From Trema orientale (Eukaryota > Streptophyta > Magnoliopsida > Rosales > Cannabaceae): a DNA stretch of 64,000 bases. The notes under the pieces were generated by a model, which saw only the letters and a program-made list of their open reading frames with translations, did no database searches and was not told the origin of the DNA. Positions within the stretch are counted from its first letter, which is position 1. Each line of letters starts with the position of its first letter. This document shows, piece after piece, positions 25,936 through 36,720 of this stretch. The position numbers and the translations under genes are program-made. The stretch covers positions 76,433 to 140,432 of the forward strand of contig JXTC01000252.1 of the NCBI GenBank assembly GCA_002914845.1, written 5' to 3'.

Positions 25936-26167
25936 GGGCCAATTCAATAAATATTTTTTTTGTACCTTTGTGTAGGTTTTTTTTTTTTTTAGCTGTTAGA
26001 TCATCATCTAATGGTGATCTAACGATTATAATGAGATGTATAAAAAAGACATGCATCATTAATGATATTTTTCTCTTTTACTTTTTAATATTAAAAAATG
26101 TGCATGATAAATTTTCATTGACCAAAATGATACATATGTTAAAAAAATACCTACTAGATCGGTGCCC
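25936..26167. mobile_element. MITE related to the one at 30333-30549
   Basis: The right end reads TACCTACTAGATCGGTGCCC and the left end GGGCCAATTCAATAAATATT, a loose inverse of it. Internally, TCATCTAATGGTGATC parallels TAATCTAATGGTTATC in the 30.3-kb copy. The left end is diverged or interrupted, and no clear target duplication was found. Confidence 0.45.
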
Positions 26168-27894
26168 TCGATTTATAATTTAAAATTTAGAAAATTGTCA
26201 CTATCTAATTTAGTTAATGTTTTGATGTCATTAATTAATCGTTCCATTATTTCAGCTTCGAAACAGTTACTAAGTTAATGACAGTTTTAAATGTCATTTT
26301 TTTATCATTTTTTCCATAAAAGAATAAACTTTCAAAATTTATTGGTGACAATGGAGCGGAATTTGTGGGAGGGGAAGGTGAACTAGGGTTTATAAAAATT
26401 TAAATGCTCAAAAATTGCGGATTATATGTGATTTTCTTCAAATATATATATATATACACACATTTTCTCCCATCTTTATTATTTGTCAAAATGATTTTTG
26501 GTCAATTCACCACCTGAAACAATTAAGGCAGTCTTGGAAAAATCATCTGTAAGGTGAGTCTAATAAAGCATCTCATCTCAAAACACTACTATCTCATACC
26601 TTTGAGAAATTAGAATGTGTGTCCATTTTTACATTTTATTTTAATAAATATTGATTTTTCTCCTTTTATAGCTAAATAACCAAATATTTATATATCTATT
26701 TATATACTTGCTTAAATTCATGTACCGAGTATATTAATCATATTATATTTTCTATTTGGTATATATACTTATTTTGTTACAGTAAGGAACATTTATTTAA
26801 AATGAATTCAAAATTCGTTTATTTTGCTGTAAGTTCTTGTCTATTTGGACCATTTCCCTTTTCTTTGTTTTTTCGTTATTTTTTCCCGACCAATAATCGA
26901 TGCAACTACTTAAATTCGAGTTTATGTTCTTTATGTCTTCTTTATTTCCTTTGTTATTAATCTATAGACATGAGTAGCAATTTAAGACGTGAGATGACTC
27001 GAAATCTATACAAATTTATTTGGGTTTAATTTACTATATAGTATATACAGGTTTGACTGGTGAAACACGACAAATAATAGGTCGATTTCAATAAAAAAAA
27101 TTCACTTGATATAACACATTAACCATTTAATAAATGGATTACTTTTCGGTTTAACATTTATATGATCCCATTAAAATTTTTCTAATTAGAAAAGAAAGTT
27201 TTGTCGTCATGTGTTGGGACTTGTTTTATTCTCTGTATTGTATTATTTCATACCTTATATTTGTTTTTTGTTTGGTTTTATTTTGCATGCGTTTGTATTT
27301 TAAAATTATATAGTACGTATGAATTCATGTCAAGTATGTTAAATTGGTTTATTCTGAATCATTTATGTCAAATATGTTAATACATCCGATAAGTTAATAC
27401 GATACAAATACGACTTGTTTATATAAACGGATTAAGTATGAGATGTTATGTGAGCTTATTTGTAAATATATTAGGTTGGATCATGCGTAGTTTTGAGTAT
27501 AGGTATATCGTGTATATGGTTAATTTTGGATTTGACAAAGCATGACACAATTTGTTAATAAGAATTGTTAAAATTAAAGGCATGATCTCAATGTTGAATT
27601 AGCTATAATTATTGGTAACGAAATAAAAAAAAAAAATAAAAGATAAGAAAACGGCTTTGACCATTAAGAATGCCAGCTGTGAAGAGCCTGTGACTAACTA
27701 CGTGTATTTTAGGTGCAACTGTCACGACACTTGCTAATGCACTCGATGGTAATCCAGGTCTTACCCATAATGGGCTTCATGGGCCTAAAACTCAAATTTA
27801 GTTGAAAACGTGTTTTTGGGTCCAAATACGACCAACAAAGAGCGAATGCCAGTGTTCATGAACCGCCTGCAAGATTGGGCTTTGATTTATTTAC
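26168..27894. other. Intergenic, no gene seen
   Basis: AT-rich sequence without domain-bearing ORFs, RNA genes or definable transposon ends. Confidence 0.55.
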
Positions 27895-28079
27895 GAGTGT
27901 TTTAAAAAATAACATTTTTTGCAGTGTTACAGTGTTGTGTGTTACGGGAATCATATAATTTGTGACTATAAAATTATAATTTTTTATAAATAATTAATAG
28001 TCACAAATTGTGGGAATCTCTATCAGATAATGTCACACAATACTGTTATACTACTACGAAGGTAATTTTTCAAACACTC
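27895..28079. mobile_element. 185-bp MITE with GAGTGTTT ends
   Basis: The left end reads GAGTGTTTTAAAAAATAAC and the right end, reversed, GAGTGTTTGAAAAATTAC. A second inner inverted block holds ACAGTGTTGTGTG against ACAGTATTGTGTG, and the centre contains TTTGTGACTAT against its inverse. It is non-coding. No perfect target duplication was found, so the superfamily is open. Confidence 0.6.
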
Positions 28080-28149
28080 ATAAAAAAGTCATTTTAATCT
28101 AAATTACTACTACTTATGTCAATTTCCCCAGTTCCTAGTCATTTGTTGC

Positions 28150-29600
28150 CCTCTACTAAGGGTTAATTGCATTTCCATACCTTATATTTTGATTGTTTGT
28201 TCAGCTTGCACTTTACGTTTTAGTTATTATCAATGTTGACTTTCAGATATAAAATTTATAATAAATTTATATCATTTGTGAGTCAAATACTAATTTTGAC
28301 CAATTATTGGAGCTTGTACCCTTGACCCCCAAGATGAAAATACCAGTTTTGACTATTTAGTTAACAAAATACATTTTAAACTTTAATGATATATGTATAA
28401 AAAAATAGAGGATAATATCATAAAAAAAAACCCATCTAATTTAGTCTTTTAGCCAAAAAAAAAAAAGCTCATAAATTTTTCAATAATATCAAATGAAACT
28501 GTATATTCGTGTTTATATGTCAAATCTCACCAGATTCACACATATAGTCAAAATTGGAGCTTAAAATTACTGCATAAACACTTTTATTCTTTAAAATTGT
28601 CTACTAGCATCCATAGAATTAGCCAGAAGGCAACTATATAAATTGAAAAATGATCTGTAATATCTTAGGGGCCGTTTGGTTCCCCCATTCCATTCAATTG
28701 GAATGGAAAATCCATTTGAATGGGTGTTTGTTTCAACAACTCTAAATTTTTCATTCAAATGATCTTTTGGAATGAGTGTTTGTTTCAACAATTTAGTTTT
28801 TCCATTCAAATAGTTCATCAGTCACATCAACTATTTGAATGGATTTTTGTGTCTTGGATGAGAATGGAGGGGGAGAGGTGTTTTTGAATGGTCCATTCCA
28901 ATGCTCCCATTCTAATTATAACCCCTTCCACTATTTTTTCCATTCAAATGTCTTCCATTCCAATTATAACCCATTCCACAATTTTCATTCAAATACACAC
29001 ATTCAAATAGGCGAACCAAACGGGGCCTAATCTAAAAATAACAACTTTCAAACAAACATAACTTCTGAGTTCTGTTATCTGATTTCTAAAGTTAAAATAT
29101 TCGTTTTCAATAATTTTAACTCCAATTTTAACTATACATGTGGATCTGGTGGAATTTTATTAAAAAGCACAAATAAGAGATTTTATTTGATATTAATAAA
29201 AAGATATGGGTTTATTTGATATTAGTGAAAAGACGTGAGTTTTTTTGTATATTATACCTAAAAAATAATTAAAATTTAACTATAATTAAAATTATTAACT
29301 AAAATAAAAAATATCAAAAAATTAATTAAAATGCAAAAACCTAAATTTTGTTCTAATATTTATTAATTGAGTTATTAATTTCAAATAAGCTTTAAATTTA
29401 AATAACCTTTTAAATATATATGTTTTAAAGTTTAAAAAATGTTCAGTAAATTCAATGGTTAAAATTGATGTTTAACAAAGAGAGTGTATAAATTTGTTAC
29501 AAATTTTAAATTTGAAAGTCATTGTAGATAATAACCAAAACTTGAGTTATAAAGCGAACAAACAATCAAAATGCAAGGTATAAAATTTACTGATCCCATT
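28150..29600. repeat. Long imperfect inverted repeat (foldback), about 1.45 kb
   Basis: The left arm (about 28150-28610) and right arm (about 29070-29600) are imperfect reverse complements over several hundred bases. Outermost is ACCTTATATTTTGATTGTTTG against ACCTTGCATTTTGATTGTTTG. Moving inward come a TGACTTTCA...TAAAATTT block, a CATTTTAAACTTTAA block, and CACCAGATTCACACATATAG against CACCAGATCCACATGTATAG followed by AAAATTGGAG. The loop contains a separate MITE. If transcribed, this would fold into a long hairpin. Arm limits are approximate. Confidence 0.75.
28668..29027. mobile_element. MITE with GGGGCCGTTTGGTTC ends, nested in the foldback
   Basis: The left end GGGGCCGTTTGGTTC pairs with the right end, reversed GGCCCCGTTTGGTTC, in a 360-bp element. 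The interior is made almost entirely of CATTCAAATG and CCATTCCAATT-type motifs on both strands, so it can fold on itself. TTA lies outside the left end and TAA outside the right; this is an inverted rather than direct pair, so the target duplication is ambiguous. The termini resemble Tourist-like and some hAT MITEs. Confidence 0.7.
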
Positions 29601-30332
29601 TTTAGTTTATAATAGTTTTTATTGTGAATTTTATTTGTCCCTAGTTTATTTACCCATTATTTGAGATTTAAAAGCATATCAAGGTTAATCTTGGTAAAAG
29701 CTCTCACACTTCAAGATAGTTACATGCTATTTGATAAAATTTAAATTTCAAAATTGCTATTATAAAAGTTCTATGAAAAAAAAAAAAAAAAAGCACTTGA
29801 TGAAGTGTAGTATGCAACTACAAGAATTCAATTAGCTCAAGATCCCAACTTTAATATATTTGTGTTCACTAATCATCCAAAGAAGGAAAAATCAGTCTTC
29901 CAAATAAGTTAAATCTGTAGGAAGTGAGCCAAAATATTTAATTCGTAATCATATATATATATATATATAAGTTCCCAATCCAGTATATATATATATTATT
30001 ATCATTTTATATTTGGGAGAGCTTTCAATTGAGATTTTTGTTTCTGCTCTATGAATGAGTATTTTGATCAAATTAAAAATGACTTATTATAATAGCAAGT
30101 TAAATTTACCTGTAGCTATTTCATTCTAATTTTTTTAGAGAGAAATTATATTTATTTTAAGTTTCATTGATGTAAAAATAAGTTATTGGAATGACTTTTT
30201 AAGGAAAAAAAAAATTAGAATGGAATTTTTAAGGAAAAATATTAGTGTTTATTAGTTTCATATATACTACTAGTTTTAAAATTATTAAAAAAAAATCAAA
30301 ACAATTTCTTTATTACTTTTATATATATGTAT
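29601..30332. other. Intergenic, no gene seen
   Basis: AT-rich sequence with a (TA)n microsatellite at about 29950-29995. Nothing coding was found. Confidence 0.55.
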
Positions 30333-30549
30333 GGGCCATAATTCAGTAGGTATTTTTAAGCCATTGAATCATAATCTAATGGTTATCATAATTTTAGTAG
30401 TTGGAAAAAAAATAATAACAATAAGTACACATTATATAATATTTTTATCTCTCGACCATTTACCATGAAAAGACTTGTATAATGAATTTAATTAGACAGA
30501 TTAACACATATAGATAGGCTAAAAAAAAATACATACTGGATTGATGCCC
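30333..30549. mobile_element. 217-bp MITE with GGGC...GTAGGTATTTTT ends
   Basis: The left end GGGCCATAATTCAGTAGGTA and the right end, reversed GGGCATCAATCCAGTATGTA, form inverted repeats of about 30 bp running on into a T-run and AGCC. Both flanks are (TA)n-rich, with TATATATGTAT-like strings on each side, so a 9-11 bp target duplication is possible but masked by low complexity. It belongs to the same family as 25936-26167. Confidence 0.65.
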
Positions 30550-31064
30550 TATATATATATGTATTCGACTAATTTTAAGATTAAATAAAAATCAAAGTTT
30601 CATAAATATGACTCGTTAGTGTCCTATTTACATCCATTTATGCGTATAACTCCATGACAAAAAAAAAAATAAAGTAATAATAATAATAGTTCCAAAGACT
30701 AAGAAAGCTTATTATACAGCTTTTTCAAGAGCAAGAGAAAATGACATAGGTAGTACTAAGGCAAAAAGAATTTTTTGTGAATCATGTTATAAAAGAAAAA
30801 GAAAAATTGGTATATATTAGAGATGATTTTAATTGATATCATACAATTATGCCATAATTTAATTAAAGCAAATATCGACAGAATTTAATATACCTTACAT
30901 ATGATCAATAGAAGTGGAAAATTATTAACTAGGAAATAAAAAATCCAAAATCATATAAGGGAGAAAGAAAACAACCCTTTTTACCACGAATATATGTATT
31001 GTTTTTTCATCTATTATTATTATGATTACTATTATTATTTTGAAAGAAGTGTTATCCTAACTTA
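30550..31064. other. Intergenic, no gene seen
   Basis: AT-rich sequence with no features beyond short A-runs and a (TAT)n tract near 31013-31040. Confidence 0.55.
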
Positions 31065-31079
31065 AAGTAAGTTTACATG

Positions 31080-31267
31080 ACGAAATAGGTTGGCTCAAGT
31101 GGTAAGAGCACAGACCACTTGGGATCTCGGTCCTCGGTTCGAGTAAACGTGAAAACCTATTATTCCTAATAGGGTGGGGTGAGGATTGGATAGTAGTAGG
31201 CATTTTCCTTTAATTTGTAATAAATGGAGGTTATTAGTTAAGCCCCACTTTTTTTTTTTTTAAAAAA
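31080..31267 (+). mobile_element. tRNA-derived SINE, copy 1 (best preserved)
   Basis: A 188-bp unit starts with a tRNA-like head: an A-box-like TGGCTCAAGTGGTAAGAGCA and a B-box-like GGTTCGAGT about 35 bp later. These are the two parts of an internal Pol III promoter. It ends with a conserved tail, TTAGTTAAGCCCCACTTTTT, and a T-rich/A-rich terminus. Flanking 15-mers starting AAGTAA and ending ACATG (31065-31079 and 31268-31282) match at 12 of 15 positions, a typical aged SINE target duplication. No acceptor stem is formed, so it is not a working tRNA gene. Confidence 0.8.
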
Positions 31268-31369
31268 AAGTAAATCCACATGTAAAAACAAAAAAAATAT
31301 TAAGGTAAAAGGGAGAAAATTTATACAATTAGATATGATACAGGATTATTTTAGTCAAAGAAAATTAGT

Positions 31370-32129
31370 TTGGGGAGCTATATTTGCAGCCCTCTTTGAT
31401 ATAAAAGCACCCCTATTAATGATAAAATGACAAAATTAGACAACTGAAAAAAGAAATTTATCTATCACCCCATCTCCTAAATTATATTTTGCAGCAGCCT
31501 TGCTTCCTCATCTCTTGTTACACATTCTCCTTCTCCACTCTCTTCTTTGTTTTATTTGTTTTTCATTGATCTAATGTGTCGATTTACCTGTAAAAAAGCA
31601 ACATAACTAGTAAAAATAAAAGCAAAAGCAATATAACTGGAAGAAGCAAAAGCTGTGGAGGTCCGTTAAAAAAAAAAAAAAAAACTGTGAAAGTAAGATA
31701 ATAAACCGTTTATTAATAAAAAGAAAAAATAGTAAAAAAAAAATACAAAAGTAATTCAAACCTCATTTATATCGATCTTTTCAAGTGCTTATGGTTGAAA
31801 ATCGAGTCGGAATATAGATATGAGTGCATATAAATATCAAAATATAATAGAAAAGCAAAAAGAAAAAAGAAAAGGTACGGAAAAAAAAAGTTTATTGAGT
31901 TAGTCTTATCTTGAGATCTTTAGAAATTTTTGATGTTTTTAGAAGTCTCTTGGAGATTTTGTCCTCAGAGTTTGAATTTTCTATAGTTTCTACAAAATTA
32001 ATTTTGGGGTGTATTAGAATAATATATTCAAAAATTTATTTTAGTTAGGGGTAAATCTGAAATTAAAAGAATATCTTTTAGAAAAATAGGTGCTTTAATA
32101 TGAGAAGGGGTGCAAATAAAGCCCCCCAA
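31370..32129. mobile_element. 760-bp non-coding element with about 48-bp inverted ends
   Basis: The left end TTGGGGAGCTATATTTGCAG and the right end, reversed TTGGGGGGCTTTATTTGCAC, continue as inverted repeats through CCCTCTTTGATATAAAAGCACC against CCCTTCTCATATTAAAGCACC. The interior is AT-rich and non-coding. The target duplication could not be settled: TTAG occurs on both sides, but not in perfect register. Confidence 0.6.
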
Positions 32130-34509
32130 TTAGTTTTTATCATATAATTAACCTAGGAAAAAAAGAAGCGTACAGAAAAATAATTTTAAAAAGGAAATAG
32201 AACTATACTTGTATATAATTGGTAATAGCAATAATGAGAGGTAATTAATAAATGAAAAAAAAAGAGAATAAAAATACAAAAAATCAATTATAAAATTGAA
32301 AACCAAAAAAAAAAAATGAAAAAGGAATTGAAAAAAATGTCTTACTCATCACGTCACAAACAACATCCCATCTTTTAAATAATAAATAATTTTCTATATT
32401 TATATAAGTATTAATTAAATTTGATTTTTTAATAGAATTACTAATATTAAAATAAACATCATAACAAGATCCAAAGGCCTAAATTTAAATAACTGTCCAT
32501 AGAGAAAAATAAAAATATCCATTAAAATCTCATTTAGATGCTTATATTTGCAACTTTCTTGTATGAAAATTAAGAAGGGTTTCACTATGAAAATTGTTGT
32601 AATACACGTGGTTACTACTTAAACGAAAATCAACGTCATGGATTTGATATGACAGTAGCAAGAAACGTAGGTTTTAATCAAGGAACAAATAGAAATAATG
32701 GGAAAAAAAAATAGGGGGAGAGAATTTGAGGAAAGGGAAATAATAATGAGAATGGGATGTTTCATGTTTCCCTTTCACCAAACCAAATTTGGTGGGAGGA
32801 AGGGAAAAGGTCAGAGTCAGAGAAGTGATGGTTAAACGGAGGGTCTTCCCAATTTCAATCATCTCTTCTCTTTCCACCTCTTTCACCAATCCCTATACCC
32901 CTTTGCAGCCTTAGCTCCTATCCTTTTTTCCACTTTTATTCTACCAGTTCTCTATTTTTTAAAGTTGTCATTATAATCAAATTTTTGGCTTCAAGGTATA
33001 ATTATACAAAATACCCTAGTATATATAGGGATCACTATCTCAAGTTACTGCAACTTTTAGATGTTCCTGCATCATTTTTATTCCCAAAAGCAATTTTTTC
33101 CATTAATAAATAGAATAGGAAATATATATTTTTTTAAAACAAGAACTTCGACTCTAATTAGTAATGATCATAAATCAAACTCCCTTCCTCTCTTGAATTT
33201 GTAATCCATTTTTAGCGACAATATCTATTTATTGAATTAAAATGTAGAACAATAAGCTCTTTTTCACTCTCTTTTATTCTTTTACGAGTCATATCTTCTT
33301 GTTTTTCTTCTTTACTAAATGGCATGTATGTATTTCAACAGTAATTTATTATATTGTTAAAATTTAAGATATTTAAGTGAAATCCATATGTCTAAACAAT
33401 AGGCAAAAAAAAAAAAAAGACAAAAGAAAAAGTGTTTTGTCTCGAGAATGCAATAGAACTAACTGGTGTATTACTATTGTCAAATGAAATATATCATAAG
33501 TAGTCAAAGGGCGTATTTAACGTGCGTACGTGATAACTAAAACTTTTTATTAGTCTAATACTGTCTATTTGTGAATATAATTCGCGATTTATTAATTAAA
33601 TCAGATTTCAAAAAGAATATATACTGGTTCAAAATACTGAAGGATATTTTAGGGTAATTATGCGATTATAAATTAGTTAATGTTTAGTGTGATACTTTTA
33701 GACATTTGGAATTTCTCGATATTTCAAATATATAAGACCACTCTCCAATATAAAATGGTGTAATTATTGGAGACACTAGTTTTGGCAAATTATTAAAATC
33801 TAGCATTGGTAGTGTATGAGATACGTTGAACTGAATATGTAAATATATCACGAGTGTAAATATCGTATATTATAGCGTAATGTTTCGTTTAACGAAAAAG
33901 AAAAAATATATAAGGTTTATTTATTTTTATCTTTTTTAACTGTGTTCTTTCTTATTCTGTTGAAACCTCAGCCAGGCCCAAAGGAGGTGTTGTCTACTGT
34001 GCGACTGTGAGTGGGTATATCGGTACTACTACTGCAGGTATTTTCCCAATGCATAGTTAATCATATCACATTCCATATTCTGTTTATTTCTTGGATTAAA
34101 AATCCAACAGCGGTAAATATAGGTAGGGATAGGAGGGTATTTCTAGGAGATTATGACACAATCCCAACTCCAAGAGGCCATTTCACGACTTTATCCCAAA
34201 AAAAAAAAAAAAAAAAAACCATTTCTTGACCACAAAAAAGGTTACCTTTTTCCGTAGGTGAGATGGGTTAGAGAGGATCTCCCTCAATTTTACAATATCC
34301 TCTATGTTTCACGTGTCATATCACTTTCTTTATCATTCCTAGTTTTTCTTCTTCCTCTCTCCAAGGAATATTTACACCTACAAAATAGGTTTTTCAATAA
34401 ACATTATCCAGTCTTTTTTTCTTTTTAAACTTAAGCTATGTTATATTTATTCATCATGTTTCTGTAAGTCTTGAACACCATGGTCTAAATCTAATTATTT
34501 ATTTTATGC
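32130..34509. other. Intergenic, no gene seen
   Basis: AT-rich sequence. A 71-codon minus-strand ORF at 32674-32889 is low complexity and not supported as a gene. An A18 run lies near 34199-34218. Confidence 0.5.
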
Positions 34510-34661
34510 CTACCGGGACTAGTTCAGTAGGTGGGTGGATGAGATGGAGTAGAAATTAGATAGTAGATCGGGAATTTGACTCCAGAGTGCACGAGTATTT
34601 TTTCTTTTTTATAAATTGAGTTAATTAGTTAAGCCTTATACTTTTTTTTTTAAAAAAGGAA
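34510..34661 (+). mobile_element. tRNA-derived SINE, copy 2 (degenerate)
   Basis: It shares the layout of the 31.1-kb SINE. There is an A-box-like ACTAGTTCAGTAGGTGGG and a weakened B-box GGAATTTGACTCC. The conserved tail GTTAATTAGTTAAGCC is followed by a T-run and A-run. Target duplications were not recognised. Confidence 0.6.
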
Positions 34662-34938
34662 AGTCTTCAATACCATCGAGGTTCCATAAACACATATTTT
34701 TTACTACTATAATTGGCTACACATTTATCTATATCGTTCCTATAAAAATCTTAATAGAACACCCGCTTTGTTTTTCCTTGAACAAAAACGACATGAATTG
34801 TACCAGTACTAGTTGTAAAATTATCCATTGGCTAGGACTAACTCTATATAAGTTGAGAATGAGGGAGCTTATGAAATATAAACAAAAACGAGGAGAAATT
34901 AAATTAAAAAAAAGAAAGAAAGGCAAATGGATTGAGTA

Positions 34939-35534
34939 TAGGGGTATTCATCCGATCCAATTCGCATTCTTTAAGCATATTTATATTCGATTCGCACTAT
35001 GTGCAGATTTCAGATTTCTCATCCAATCCAATTTATATAAAATGTTTAAACCAATCTAATCCAATCCATAAATGTGCAGATTGAATCAATTACTTTAGAT
35101 CCATTATTTTGAGCCTAATAAATAAACTTTTAAAATTGGGCTTCATGTCATTTTTTTGTCTTGAATTGTTTAGTTTTAGTTTTTTTTACATATTTGGCCC
35201 ATCATTGATCATATATATACATATAAAAGTAAAACCAATCTATTACGATTTAAAATTAAACTTAATTTAAACCTAAAATATTAAATAATATATATTTTAT
35301 TCAAAAATCTACACATCAAGTGCGGATGAGAATGGATTGATTACTTTTTCAAAATAGAAAAATATCCGATTCGTATAAGTGCGGATTTCAATTATTGGAT
35401 CTAATCCAATCCGCACAAATTTAGATATCCGCACTTTGCGAATTAGATTAGATTAAATTGCGTGGATTAAATTGAAGTGCATAGATTTTGAACATCACTA
35501 ATTTTTCTTTTTTTTGAAAGACCGAACATCACTA
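34939..35534. mobile_element. hAT-like non-autonomous element with perfect 8-bp target duplication
   Basis: A 596-bp element begins TAGGGGTATTCA; its right end, reversed, begins TAGTGATGTTC. The 8-mer ATTGAGTA occurs immediately outside both ends (34931-34938 and 35535-35542), the exact size for hAT insertions. Subterminal regions repeat ATCCAATCC and GTGCGGAT motifs in both directions. The right end contains a second GAACATCACTAATT copy about 34 bp inside, a small internal duplication. It sits about 1.2 kb upstream of the AS1 leader. Confidence 0.8.
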
Positions 35535-35542
35535 ATTGAGTA

Positions 35543-36720
35543 TGGAAAGGTGAGAAAAATGAGCCTGGGCCACCAACGTCGTAGATACATATATACATAG
35601 TGAGAGAAGGAATTGAAAAGAAAAAAAAGAAAAAGAAAAAGAAAAAGAGAAACGACGTAACGTATCACTGAGCAAACAGAGGTGCAGAACAGAAGACAGA
35701 GAAGGTCGCGTCTCCATCAGAGTCGTCTCCTTGTGCCGCGAAACGCGGAGTACAGTCCCCCCCCTCTCTCCTTCCTAATGATAGCTCTTTTCTTTCCCCT
35801 ACGCTCTACCCTACGGTATCTTCTCTGTACCCCCCACTCCCCTTTACCTTTTTAATCCTATATATACATATATATATATCATCCTACATCATCCTACCCT
35901 GCATTCAGTCGCACACAATAACAACCGTTGCTTGAGTTGACGGTATCAAATCAAACTAATATTCTTGTCTGAATACTTTTGTCTTTTTCTTGACAGAGAG
36001 CTCCACGGTGTTACTGTCTAGTAACTAGTATCATCCTATATGAACATCATAATGCCATTGATTTGTTAACACTTCCTATATGGACGGTTGGATTTCGTTC
36101 TATGCGTCCCGTGATTGATTTCAATGCTTACCCTTTTTTTTTTTTTTTTAATAACTTTCACTGGAAAAAAAGAGTATCATTATGTCCAATTCCTCTTCCA
36201 ATTTTATTTGGGTTTATTCGATTATTTATTCTATATCTAATCATTGGATTTTTCATTTTTTTTTTAATTTTATATATTTTGTGGTGGAAATGAAGGGAGA
36301 AAACAGAAATGAAGAAGAATTTAGTGGAGGGAGTGAGTACGTGACAATAGAGGCAAGGCATCATGTGGGGGCGGGTACTCAATGATATGTTAAAACATAC
36401 AATACAATACAACGCATACCTAGGCCGTACTTATATTTTAGTTTTCTCACTAAAGACGTGGAAATTATGAATGAGTTGGGGTAATCGGACGGTCCTATTT
36501 GACCTGTGATGTAGTAAGAATCACAGGCAGGTCCAGGGGTGTGTTATCAATTTTTTTTTTTTGAAAAAAAAATGGAGGAGTAAGTAATAAAAAGAGAGAG
36601 AATGAGGCCGTACGGTACAAAAGGGGGGGAGCGAAATGACGGAAGAGGGCGCATTTTAAGCGCTGAAATCGAGCGTACGCCCACTGCCAACGCTTACTAA
36701 TAACAAAATACACAAAAACA
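35543..36720. promoter_or_regulatory. Presumed AS1 promoter region
   Basis: No gene is seen between the hAT element and the C/T-rich AS1 leader. It contains AT-rich blocks (for example TATATATACATATATATAT near 35860) and C-rich stretches. No specific regulatory site could be assigned from sequence alone. Confidence 0.4.

Noticed and set aside
31080-31160. Possible tRNA gene with A and B boxes
   Set aside because: The head lacks a pairable acceptor stem and is fused to a conserved SINE tail with target duplications, so it is a SINE.
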